DNA of 64,000 nt from Trachythela sp. YZ-2020 (Eukaryota > Cnidaria > Anthozoa > Malacalcyonacea > Clavulariidae), in the NCBI GenBank assembly GCA_016169945.1, contig JADLSH010000155.1, forward strand, positions 2,053,501-2,117,500. The letters are read 5' to 3'. The notes beneath the pieces were generated by a model, which ran no database searches, was not told the origin of the DNA, and saw nothing but the letters and a program-made list of their open reading frames with translations. Positions 1 to 11,800 of the stretch are shown in pieces. Numbering within the stretch: position 1 is the first letter of the stretch; each line of letters begins with the position of its first letter. The translations under genes were made by a program, and so were the position numbers.

Positions 1-1050
1 ATGTCATCATCGACGAACTTCAAAAGCTTCAAGTTAATCCAGCAATAATAAGATGGATAGGATCCTTTCTTTCCTGTCGCGAACAATGCGTTAGAATTGG
101 TTCTTCGATTTCATCATGGAATCGGGTCAACGGTGGTCTACCCCAAGGAACTAAGCTCGGGCCCTTTCTGTTTGCGATTCTGGGGAATTCCCTTTTAAAG
201 GACTGGAATGCGCGAATTAAGTTTGTCGACGACACGTCTGCCTTGGAGGTCATCCTCCGTTGCTCTCCCAGTCTTATGCCCATTTTTGTGAATGAAGTAG
301 ACTTTCTCAAAGTCCCTCGTCTTTAGAATCGTCTTTAATGAAACTTAATTGCAAGAAATGTAAGGAAATGACTATATCCTTCCTTCAATATCATCTTTCA
401 CATGATAGTCCAATCTATATTGACGGCGTTTTGGTGCAGTCTGTGTCTTCATTTAAACTGCTCGGAGTGATGCTAAGGAATGATCTTTCTTGGTCCGACC
501 ACGTTGATTATGTCATCAAAAAATCGAATTCCGGACTTTACGCTTTGCGTCAGTTAAAAAAGGCTGGTTTGATTGTCAAAAATGTTGTTATTATAATTAT
601 ATTCAACCTTTATTAGGTCCCGCATAGAGTACGCTTCTCCAGCATGGTCAGCGTTGACGATAAATCAATCCGATCTAATTGAATCCATCCAGAAGAGAGC
701 GCTTCATATTATTATTCCCGATATGTCATCTCTGATGCATTGAACCATACAGGACTACAAACGTTATGTATGCGCAGACAAAGTTCGTGCGAGTTTTTCA
801 TTATTAAACTAAAGCTTGAGAGTGCTCCAATTAATCCTCTGAAAGACGTAATTGCAAACCAGACCAATGTACATACTCATAATTACGACTTAAGATTTGA
901 GCCCAATAATATGCGAAGAACAAATACAGAACGATTTAAAAATTTTATAACTGTAAAATACAATAATTAGTGTACATTTTGTAAATTCTACCATGTAATT
1001 CAGTTTATACTGCAATTTGGTTCTAATAAACCGATTATTATTATTATTAT
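1..1050 (+). mobile_element. Non-LTR retrotransposon fragment (3' end of reverse transcriptase, first copy)
   Basis: A decayed 3' part of a LINE ORF2. Translation around 120-250 gives the reverse transcriptase block with NGGLPQGTKLGP and the catalytic-site equivalent KFVDDTSA (FVDD in place of YADD). The next segment (338-616) carries the post-catalytic KLNCKKCKEM and LLGVMLRNDLSWSDHV motifs typical of CR1/L2-type elements, and 740-970 holds the extreme C-terminus. These pieces lie in different frames, so the element is dead. It ends in an (ATT)n tract at about 1035-1060, the usual kind of LINE 3' tail. The 5' end lies outside the window. Confidence 0.85.
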
Positions 1051-1194
1051 TAATAATAATAACTCGCAATACCTGTATTTAATTCCCCCCCACCCTCCAT
1101 ACGTCGATAAAACAACTGATATCCCCCAAGAAATTATGAGTTTTGAGGTAGTCCCACAGAGTTTCAAACGTGTAAAAGTCAAAAAGGGCCCCAG

Positions 1195-4100
1195 TAAACG
1201 ACAAAATGACTTGCCAATTTTTCTGTTATCGAACGCTAGATCGCTTCTTCAGAAAATGGATGATCTCGATGTTTGATTAATAAAAATAAAGTTCATATTG
1301 CTTTTATCACTGAAACGTGGTTGTCTGACCAAATAGATGACGCTGCTGTTGCGATTAATGGATATAAAGTGGTTAGACGAGACAGAAAATTAAGAATCGG
1401 TGGTGGTGCCTGCGCTTTTGTCAAATCTAATATATCTTTTAAGATTTTAGACGATCTACTGGATGATTCTTTTGAAACCTTGTGGCTGTACGTCAGACCG
1501 TATAAGTTGCCTCGTGGGGTTTCCTGTATTGTGTGTATAATTTACCATCCACCATCCAATGACTCAAATGCGTTACTCGGTCATTTAACTGCTATGTTGG
1601 ACTTAGCTCTCTCAAAATACCCCCATGCTAGAATTTTATTTGTAGGCGATTTTAATAAATGCCGTACTTCCAGTTTATGCCGACGTTTTAATCTCAAACA
1701 AATCGTTAAACATCCTACTAGAGGTAACGCAATCCTTGATTTGGTCCTAACTAACCTAGCAGAATTCTATTACATGCCTCGAGTTATCTCACCGCTTGGC
1801 CTGAGTGACCATAACTCTCTTTTGTGTAGCCCCGTGCAATCTAACTTGAAGAATGATACCAGAAAGGTGAAAATGAGAAAAGGAAACACAACTGCCAAAA
1901 ATGCTCTAGGTAAATGGCCGTCAAACGTCAACTGGAGTACCTTATACCATGCTGATCCATGTGAACAAAAACTTTCGAAATTTTCCACAGTATAATAGAA
2001 TCAGGATTGGATTTTTTTCTTCCAAGTAAAATGGTTAAAATGCATAATCACGATAAACCATGGATAACTGCTAAATTCAAAGACCTAATTAGAGACAGAT
2101 AAAAAGCTTTTAATCAAGGCAATGAGGCTTCTTATAAACAGTTACGTAACTTAGTTAACAGGGAAACAAAAAGGCTAAAATCTACTTTCCTGAAAATAAA
2201 AGTTGAACAGCTTAAGTCTAGACCTAATGTGAAGAGATGGTGGGACTCAATTAAAAAGCTATCAGGTTCCCACAGTAGTCGGGACATTACAACGTGTTTT
2301 ATTGGCAAATAATTGGCTGATAAAATAAATGACATGTTCTCATGGATTTTTCTCCACTTCTGCCTGTTCCAGAAATTGATTACGGAATATTTCCTGATTA
2401 CATTATAAGTGAGGATGAGGTCTATAACATGTTATCGTCCTTGAGCAATTCAAAGTTTCCTGGCCCAGATGACATTCCTGCCTGGGTACTAAAACTTTAT
2501 GCACCTTTTTTTCTGGCCCTGTGGCGTCTATTTTCAACGCCTCTTTTCGACAAGCATGTGTACCGTCTAGATGGAAGTGTGCCGATATTGTTCCCATTCC
2601 GACAACAAGCCCGTTAAAGATATCAAAGTCGATCTGCGTCCAATCTCGTTAACTCAATCTTTGTCTAAAGGCTGTGAACATTTCGTAGTTAACTGGGTTA
2701 TTGCGTGTATACATGATAAAATAGATATACGACAATTTGGTTCCCTATCAAACTCATCATTGGTTAGTTTGATTCACCACCTGCTGAAAGAAACTGATGG
2801 AACTCAAAAAACAGTGAGAGTTTTTTTATTAGATTTTTCCAAAGCCTTTGATCGCATTGATCACAACATTTTGCCCCAGAAATTGTCCGATATAGGTGTT
2901 ACTCCGATACTAGTAACTGGATAAGGAACTTCTTGACAAATAGGAAACAACGTGTTAGATTGAAACGAGATACTTCTGAGTGGCGACCAGTCAATGGAGG
3001 TGTCCCTCAAGGAACTGTATTAGGCCCTCTCCTTTTTCTAGTAATGGTAAATGACCTATTAATAAACTATACGGATAAATGGAAATACGTGGATGATTCT
3101 ACTGCCACTGAAAGTATTGCAAGCGATTGTAAAAGTAATTTACAAAAATTGGTGGATGAAGTGGAAACATGGACTACCCAGAATAACATGAAACTTAACG
3201 TTTCGAAGTGTAAGGAGTTAATCATCCAATTTACGAGGGACGAGCGTTTTTTTCCACCACTTACTATTGGAGGAACTCCTATTAAATTTGTTAATTCCGC
3301 TCAAGTTTTGGGAGTTACTATTCAAGATGATCTGCGATGGAATGAACATATTCATAATATTCTTAAGAAAGCAGGGAAACGACTTTATATGCTAAGATTA
3401 CTAAAGCGTGCCGACGCAGATATAGATACGATGTTAACAGTATATATTACGATAATTCGACCAGTATTGGAATATGCAGTCCAAATTTGGCACTACAACA
3501 TTCCTGTTTTCCTGAGCGATGAAATTGAAGTTTTACAGAAGCGGGCTTTGAGAATTATTTTACCTTTCTTAACGTATAACGAGGCTTTAAAGAAATTAGA
3601 TATTACTAGTTTGAAAGATAGACGTGAAAAATTGTGTCATAAGTTTTTTAATGATAATCACGATAATGTCAAACTTTCTGAATGTTTACCTAATAGAATT
3701 TTAACTAACTTAGTCTAGGACCTGTATATGAGGTTGTATGCATTTCATTTAGGACAGATTATCTCAACTGTTTTAGGGTAAAATGACCATGGCGGTCAAC
3801 ATGGCATATGTGCCAAAACCCGAATCCGGTGCGAAAGTCCTGAAAATGACCACGCCCAGAAACGGCACTGCCGACATAGCTCCAACTCCTGAACCATCAA
3901 AGCTACAGACTTTCTGAAGTGCTTATAGTGTTTAGAATGGTTGCTTTTAGGGTGCTCACTAGAGGGGGATATTTGTCTAGGTATCATATTTTACAAGAAA
4001 ATGACTATGCACCATCCCAGGTCAACTGCTAATTATGCATCAAATTACTCATTCACCTGGCAAAGTCTATGTTTTCTTATTTCCTAAACATTTTTGCCAT

Positions 4101-5795
4101 AGGATCAAAAACTATACTTATTCCAATATAATAATAATAGATTTCATCAGGGTTGATATTGTTAAGTTGAGATACAATACAGTTTATTTCACTTACCCAC
4201 GCTAAAACACGATTTCAGCCATATTTTGCCGTTTTATTCGCTTTTTATCACCGAGGCTCACACATATTATCCACAAATTATACTTGAACATAATGATAGT
4301 TGACTAAAGAATAATTCAACCAAGTTTCGCCAGGTTTTGAAGCAGTGCAGTGTATTTTATCTTCGAATTCATAGAAGTGATGTTTTGCCCAATTATCGCG
4401 CCAGTGCAATGTCTCGCCGCTTCTCTGCCCGATTTATCACACTTTTTCGTCGTCAAATGTAGTTAGATAACAGTATCCAGAAATACTTGATTGTAGAAAA
4501 GTTCCAATCGAAAAATTGATAACCTAACAGCCAATCCGTGGCAATAAATGGCCTATGTGTTTCATAAACATGAATAACAAATATAATGCCCAAAGTAATT
4601 TGAAAGTCACGCGCAATCTTCACGAAAACACCGCGTGGGCTTGATGACAGGGGGGTGGATTTTTTTCACGAATATGTTTGTGACCAATTTGTGACCACTG
4701 TCCGAGTTGCCGTGTTAACGAACAAATGTATTCGTGAAAATATCCACCCCCCTGTCATCAAGCCCACGCGGTGTTTTCGTGTTTCAAATTACTTTGGGCA
4801 TTATATTTGTTATTCATGTTTATGAAACACATAGGCCATTTATTGCCACGGATTGGCAGTTAGGTTATCAATTTTTCGATTGGAACTTTTCTACAATCAA
4901 GTATTTCTGGATACTGTTATCTAACTACATTTGACGACGAAAAAGTGTGATAAATCGGGCAGAGAAGCGGCGAGACATTGTACTGGCGCGATAATTGAGC
5001 AAAACATCGATTCTACAACATCGAAGATAAAATACACTGCACTGCTTCAAAACCTGACGAAACTTGGTTGAATTATTCTTTAGTCAACTATCATTATGTT
5101 CAAGTATAATTTGTGGATAATATGTGTGAGCCTCGGTGATAAAAAGCGAATAAAACGGCAAAATATGGCTGAAATCGTGTTTTGGCGTGGGGTAAGTGAA
5201 ATAAACTGTATTGTATCTCAACTTAACAATATCAACCCTGATGAAATCTATTATTATTATATTGGAATAAGTATAGTTTTTGATCCTATGGCAAAAAATT
5301 TTAGGAAATAAGAAAACATAGACTTTGCCAGGTGAATGAGTAATTTGATGCATAATTAGCAGTTGACCTGGGATGGTGCATAGTCATTTTCTTGTAAAAT
5401 ATGATACCTAGACAAATATCGCCCTCCAGTGAGCACCCTAAAAGCAACCATTCTAAACACTATAAGCACTTCAGAAAGTCTGTAGCTTTGATGGTTCAGG
5501 AGTTGGAGCTATGTCGGCAGTGCCGTTTCTGGGCGTGGTCATTTTCAGGACTTTCGCACCGGATTCGGGTTTTGGCACATATGCCATGTTGACCGCCATG
5601 GTCATTTTACCCTAAAACAGTTGAGATAATCTGTCCTAAATGAAATGCATACAACCTCATATACAGGTCCTAGACTAACTATGAATTAAGACATAATGGC
5701 CTTTACAAAAACTATTTTTGTATGACGGAACGTTTTAGGAACTCATTCTTTCCTTTCTTTATCTTAAATCAATGACTTGTAAATATGATATAATT
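1195..5795 (+). mobile_element. Non-LTR retrotransposon, endonuclease plus reverse transcriptase, interrupted by a palindromic insertion
   Basis: A longer LINE ORF2 of the same general type. An APE-like endonuclease lies at about 1210-1850: SNARSLLQKMDDLD, ITETWLSDQ, IYHPP, ILFVGDFN and the C-terminal LSDHNSL. A reverse transcriptase follows at about 2400-3700: FSKAFDRIDH, NGGVPQGTVLGPLLF, KYVDDSTA and the downstream LNVSKCKEL and LGVTIQDDLRW. Internal stops and frame changes (near 1275, 1995, 2340, 2615 and 2920) show it is inactive. The reading frame stops artificially at 3718 because another element has inserted. The C-terminal codons resume at 5678 and run to a stop at about 5789 (YELRHNGLYKN onwards), matching the C-terminus of the neighbouring copy. 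Confidence 0.85.
3711..5677. mobile_element. Foldback element: ~970-bp inverted arms with a ~40-bp loop, inserted in the LINE
   Basis: The sequence from 3711 to about 4680 is repeated as its reverse complement from about 4722 to 5677. Both ends read TAGTCTAGGACC inward. The arms differ by only scattered substitutions and small gaps, and both contain the same 63-codon open frame (3796-3987 minus, 5401-5592 plus), which is just a consequence of the symmetry. The insertion splits the LINE reading frame, and the flanks share ACT (ambiguous up to ACTAACT), consistent with a 3-bp target duplication. No transposase is seen. It is a non-autonomous foldback transposon or very large MITE, of unknown superfamily. 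Confidence 0.8.
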
Positions 5796-5924
5796 AACCT
5801 ATAGTAGTAGGCTACTTTTTAATGTAGTATCATGTAGTTTTGTTTAATTATTGTATGCAAGTTCTGATGCAATTTAACCGTTCTTGGTTACAATATCAGT
5901 TTTTATTAAATTTCAAATTAAATT

Positions 5925-7998
5925 ATTACCTTCGCTACCCTCGCAACCTTCGCAACCTTCGCTACCCTCGCTACCTTCGCTACCATCGCTACCATCGCTA
6001 CCTTCGCTACCTTCGCTACCCTCGCTACCCTTGCTGCGTTCACTACGTTTGCTACCCTCGCTACCCTCGCTACCTTCGCTACCCTCACTAACTTCGCTAA
6101 CCCTCGCTACCTTCGTTCACCTCGCTACGCTACCCTCGTTACCCTCTACGTTTCGTTACCCTTCGCACCTCATACCTTCAGCTACCCTCCTTTCGTTACG
6201 CTACCTTCATACCTTCGTTACCTCGTTACCTTCAGCACTCGCCACCTTTACCCTCGTTACCTTCGCCGTTACCTTCGCACTCGTTACCACCTTCAGTTAC
6301 CTCGTTACCTTCGCTCGCTACCTCGTTACCTTCGCTACCATCGCCATTCGTTCTCGTTACCCGTTACCTTCGTTACTCGTTACCTTCGCTCCTTCACTCG
6401 TTACCTTCGCTACCTTCCCTCGTTACCTCGTTACCTCCTCCGCAACATCGTTACCTTCGTTACCCTCGTTACACCTTCGCTACCCTCGCCACCTCGTTAC
6501 CTTCGCCACCATCGTTACCTTCGTTACCCTCGCCACCTTCAGCTACTTCGTTACCATCGCTCACCTCGCTACCCTCGTTACTTCCTCGCTACCCTGTCAC
6601 CATCGCTACCATCGCTACCCTCGCTACCTTCGCTACCATCGCTACCCTCGCTACCCTTGCTGCGTTCACTACGTTTGCTACCCTCGCTACCCTCGCTACC
6701 TTCGCTACCCTCGCTACCCTCGCTAGCGTCGCTACCTTCGCTACCTTTTCCTTCAGCCTTACTCGCTACCTTCACACCTTCGCTGCACTTACCCTCGCTA
6801 CCTTCGCTACCCTCGCTACCCTTGCTACGTTCACTACCTTCGCTAGCCTCGCTAGCCTCGAAGGTTGCCAAGGGAGCGAGGGTAGCCATTGCCAAGTGAG
6901 TGAGGGTAGAGAAAGGACTGAGGGTAGCGAGTGTAGCGAAGGTAGCGAGGGTAGCGAGAGTAGCGAAGGTAGCGAGGGTAGCGAAGGTAGCGATGGTAGC
7001 GAGGGTAGCGAAGGTAGCAAGGGTAGTGATGGCAGCGAGAAGAAGGAGGCTGAAGGTAGTGAACGTAGCAAGGGTAAAGGAGGGTGAAGGAAGGTAGCGA
7101 GGGTAGGGAAGGTAAAGTGAAGGTATGAAGGTAGCTGGAAGGTAAAGCGAAGGTAGCTAGCGAAGGTAGCAAACGAAGGAAGGTAGCGAAGGTATGAAGT
7201 GAAGAGGGTAGCGAGGGTAGCGAAGGAAGCGAGGGTAGCAAAGTGAACGCAGCACAGAAGGAGGGTAGCGAAGGTAGCGAAGGTAGCGAGGACGGTAGCG
7301 AAGGTGAAGAAGGTAGCGAGTGAAGGTAAAGGAGGCGAAGGAAGGTAGCGAGGGTAGCAAACGCAGTGAACGCAGCAAGGAGGGTAGCGATGGTAGCGAA
7401 GGTAAGAAGGGTAGCGAAGGTAGCGAAGGTAGCGACAGGATGGTGAAGCGAGGGAGCGGGAGGGTAAAGAGGTGAACGAGGGTAGCAAACGTAGTGAACG
7501 CAGCAAGGGTGAAGAGGGTGGTGACAGAAGGAAGGTAGCGAGGAAGCAGCGATGTAAAGGATGGCAGCGGGAAGGAGAGGGTAGCTGAGGGTAGCGAGGG
7601 TAAAGGAAGGTAGCGATGGTAGCGAAGGTAGCGAAGGTGGCGAGGGTAGCGAAGGTAGCGATGGTAGCGAAGGTAGCGAAGGTATGAGGGTGTGAAGGTG
7701 GCGGGTAGCGAAGGTGAAGGATGGTAGCGAAGGTGGAAGGGAAGGAAAGAGGGTAGCGAAGGTAGCGAAGGTAGCGAAGGTAGCGAAGGTAGCGAAGGTA
7801 GCGAAGGTAGCGAAGGTAGCGAAGGTAGCGAAGGTAGCGAAGGTAGCGAAGGTAGCGAAGGTAGCGAAGGTAGCGAAGGTAGCGAAGGTAGCGAGGGTAG
7901 CGAAGGTGGCGAGGGTAGCGAGGGTAGCAAACGTAGTGAACGCAGCAAGGGTAGCGATGGTAGCGAAGGTAGCGATGGTAGCGAGGGTAGCGAGGAAA
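5925..7998. repeat. 9-bp minisatellite with an internal strand switch
   Basis: From 5925 to about 6855 the plus strand is built of GCTACC(T/C)TC units. From about 6862 to 7998 it is built of the reverse complement, GGTAGCGA(A/G). A longer variant block containing CTGCGTTCACTACGTTTG recurs at about 6030 and 6660, and inverted at about 7230, 7360, 7490 and 7930, giving a higher-order pattern. The most regular stretch (7755-7895) is nearly pure. Long open frames such as (SLP)n and (AKV)n across it are by-products of a repeat whose unit is a multiple of three. I see no gene in it. Confidence 0.95.
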
Positions 7999-8001
7999 TG
8001 C

Positions 8002-8273
8002 TTCTTCCTTGAGGAAATGCAGTCGGAAACTGTTTATAATAAATATAGAACGTCTGTTTGTGTGTGTGAGAAGCGCTTTTGGAAAGAATTGTTGAACCAT
8101 GAGAATAGATTAATTAACTAACTTAGGAATATTGACAATATAATAATGCATAGTCTCCTCCGCAGGTATCGTCTTTAGATTGGCGGGCAGGAATTGGTTG
8201 CGGGGCAACACACACAAACAGACGTTCTATATTTATTATAAACAGTTTCCGACTGCATTTCCTCAAGGAAGAA
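8002..8273. repeat. Inverted repeat, ~65-bp arms, next to the minisatellite
   Basis: The left arm (about 8002-8069) begins TTCTTCCTTGAGGAAATGCA. The right arm (about 8209-8273) is its reverse complement, with a spacer of about 140 bp. It abuts the end of the minisatellite. It looks like a small non-autonomous transposon or the remains of one; no target duplication is clear. Confidence 0.6.
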
Positions 8274-8846
8274 TAAATCGATACTGATGACAACTATTTT
8301 TTCGTTTTTTCAATGGCTTTTTCACCATCAGATTATAGACTTTAATACTATTTAGACTAATGTTTAATTCAAACAATGTACCTTATAATTGAGATAAAAA
8401 AAAGTTGTGGCGAACATCCATTTTACCCTAAAATTACTTTAAACGATTTTCTGTCACCTTGATTAACATTCGTGTCAGCAACAGATAATTGTTGCATAAT
8501 GCTTTTGGAAATTTTTTATCAAAAATTTGCAGTATCTATTGAAATAATTGAATTGAACGCACGGATCACTGATTGGTGTGTACGTGCGTGCAGAAATACA
8601 TATGCAAAGTAGAGTCTGCATTCAAACGTTGTACCATTTAGCAGACGAACCATACAAAAAATGATTTCGTTGAATTCAAACTTTCAGGTTGGTGTAGTTA
8701 ACTTTACGGTTACAAGCGTATGTGCTTTTGTCCATTATCACACAGTTGGGTCGTTTCTGACTATAATATTCTTTCTTGTGCTTGTTTAAGGCGGAATCAT
8801 TTCATCAAAATATTGATACTAATTTTAACGTGTTTGATTTATGTAG
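8274..8846 (+). other. Upstream flank of the ADAM-adhesion GPCR gene
   Basis: No open frame or recognisable repeat is seen. The sequence just before the first ATG reads TTTGATTTATGTAG, which could be a splice acceptor. An untranslated first exon may therefore lie somewhere in this stretch. No convincing TATA box or other promoter element can be named. Confidence 0.3.
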
Positions 8847-8895
8847 ATGCTGGTCATTCTGTTTCTTTCTCTGGTTTCGACTTCATCACAGCATG
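8847..8895 (+). CDS. Exon 1: signal peptide
   Basis: The ATG at 8847 opens MLVILFLSLVSTSSQH, a hydrophobic core followed by small residues, as in a secretory signal peptide. The exon ends at G|GTAAG in phase 1. It joins in frame to 10115, where the split codon gives Asp. The start was chosen because it is the only nearby ATG that gives a leader in phase with the prodomain exons. Confidence 0.75.
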
Positions 8896-11800
8896 GTAAG
8901 AAACATTCAATGTGAATGAATGTATAGTATAGTTTTATTTTTCCTCTTATCTTTGGAGAATCTTAAGGGAAACAGAGAATGAATTCTTCATTCTCAAACT
9001 GATAAATATTTGACTACAAAACATTGTTTGCCAACTAATATCCGGACTAATTGTAAAGTTATCTAAAAAGTTACTTATTGACCCGGTATATATCAACGAC
9101 ATTTTCCCCATCAAACTAGTTTGAACATTTAATTGATCGAGTGCATACTTGGGAATGGCATGACATCATTTTAGTTTACTGGCTATTGTCGCCTGTTGTA
9201 CGTACCACCTTTTAGGAATTATGTTTATTGACGTTTAGTCATCGGTCATGCCTACTGCAGCTGGAATGAGTGGGATTATCGAAACTCGTTTGCGTGATTC
9301 AATTAGGCCGCCTGTCTCATCGTAGGCGTTTAAATTGTCACTGCGCATGACCGCCCGTGGTGTTCCTTTTGTAAACCAAGTCGAATAATTTTCTTTCCAA
9401 TTAACAAGAAATAGTGTGTAGGTGTTAAATAGAAAGCATGCAACATAGCACATCACGCCATATAGAGAGGAGGAGCTTTGTTGGCTTTATCAGTTCTAGA
9501 CGGTTCTCTCTAGCGCTTCTTCTGTTCTCTCCAGAAAGGGTCATCCTTTAGTTCTCCAGTGTTACTGCGGAAGGAAAGCGGCGTTCCCGTAGAAAACCTG
9601 CGGTGCTTGGTAAAGTCATACTTAAAGGAATCTTATAATCAGAGGTCAAATTATAATCAGACAACTGCATGGTCGTAAGGTGAAATACACTAACCACTGT
9701 GCCACCACCATCACACACTAATCATGCACCATCACGCACTAACCACTAACCACTACCCAACACCATCACACACAAACCACCACCCAACACCATCACACAC
9801 TAACCACCACCCAACACCATCACACACTAACCACCACCCAACACCATCACACACAAACCACCACCCAACACCATCACACACTAACCACCACCCAACACCA
9901 TCACACACTAACCACCACCCAACACCATCACACACTAACCACCACCCAACACCATCACACACTAACCACCACCCAACACCATCACACGCTAACCACCACC
10001 CAAACACCATCACACACTAACCACCACCAAACACCATCACACACTAACTACCCAACACAAACACTCCTTGCGTATAAATAAGTTCTAAAGAAGAATCTAT
10101 GTGGATATTTTTAGACAATGTGCAGACAAAACGAATCTATAATAACGTGTACAATGAACTAAACTTAAAAGATAAGGAACTCCTGAACAAGTTAAAGAAA
10201 TATGAATTTGTCCATCCTCAAGATGTAACACCAATTTCCAATGAATTCCCAGATTTTTATAACGAGGTAGATAATTTTCTGTGATTTTTGTTCTTAGTTT
10301 TTATTCTTCGTTGAGTTTATGTGATGGTGCATTCGGTCTTTGTTATCAATTCGTACTTCGGAACAAATCTATTTTGATACAGGATGAAAAAGTTGACAGA
10401 AGTATATCTTTTGTGCATAATGGGAAGAATGTAATACTTGATCTTGTACAAAACAGGTATGTGAAAGAACGGGTGGCCGATGCGGTTAGCAGCCCCTTAC
10501 CTCTCAGTAGCAGGTCAAGGGTAGGGGTGTACTTCGGTTGGGTAACTTCCCTGTGCTTGATAAACTCCTGTAAGTTGAGATTGGTTGGTTCTCTCCTGTG
10601 CTTCGAGGATATTTCTCCGGGTACTCCGGTTTTCTCCCCTCGCTAAAAACTAATCCTTAGGCATTAACCTTCACTAACTAACACTCGGAGACCTTTGTCA
10701 ATTAGGTTGTAAAACATGTTAAGGATTTCCGTCCAGCACAGAGTGGTAAACACAATATTAGCCAGTTGCCCGTCATCCTACAGATTTCGTTCCCACTGAA
10801 TTGAGATCATATCCTACTATTCTTTCAGAAACTTGGTTTCACCTCGATATAAGGAGAGATATTATCTTCCTAATGGAAACACTGTGTTGAGAAAGGTTTG
10901 ATCAATAAATTATACATTATCCTGCGTGTATGACGCGTGAACTATCATCGTACTTTACTGTAATTGTTTCCTCGCATTACTGAACTTGTGTTTTCATTTC
11001 AGTACTGCATAATAGATTTCTATAATTTCTATATCTCTTATTTTAGCGAACACACGATTGTTTTTTCCATGGTCATGCCAGGAGCGAACAAAATTCAAAT
11101 CTCGCTCTGACTACCTGTGAAGGTTTTCAGTAAGTTGACCCTTTTACTAATATATCTATACTGGATAACTCTATCAGTATTAAACTGTTCTCCCTATAGA
11201 GGTCTAGTAAACGTCATCTCTTATTTGTGGTTTGATTTTGCAGTGGTTATTTCAGAATAAATGACAAGACGTTCTTTATTCAGCCGCTGTTTGACCAGAA
11301 TCAGAAGGTATAAGATAACTACCATACACAAAGCTACTGTGGATCTTATAATGGTGTAGTAATCTCACTGTATTTGACCTGAAAAACTATTCAAAATTTT
11401 AGATGGTAACTCATGTTGTCTATAGTCCTAATGATATTATGGGGAAGAAATTTCAATGTGGTAAGTGAAAAGATGTAGATATTGAGGTAGAATAGTGCCT
11501 AACTTTACTAATACAACAATGATACTGCATAATAAGAATACATCAAAATATTATGTAAAATAAAGTGCTTAGTGCAGTAGTGCTAACAATAATTTAATCA
11601 TATCTATTTTTAGCTCATGATGGAATCCAGACAGTACAACACGACTACGATTTCTTGAATCCATTTTCTATAGAAGAACACCTTCGAGTAAGTTCGTATA
11701 TGAATGAACTAACTTCAGATATGAATCGAATTGCTTTTAAATATGTTGTCTCGATTCTCTATTCGCAGGTTTTCTCCGGGCTCACACGTAAAAACACAGA

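Noticed and set aside
5840..8121. Long open frames of (SLP), (RYLRYP), (AKV) and (SEG) repeats
   Set aside because: They arise because the 9-bp repeat unit keeps any frame open. They lack start context, splice logic and homology.
9724..10020. (NHHPTPSHT)n frame, reminiscent of a His-rich protein
   Set aside because: It is a 27-bp minisatellite in intron 1 and does not connect to neighbouring exons.
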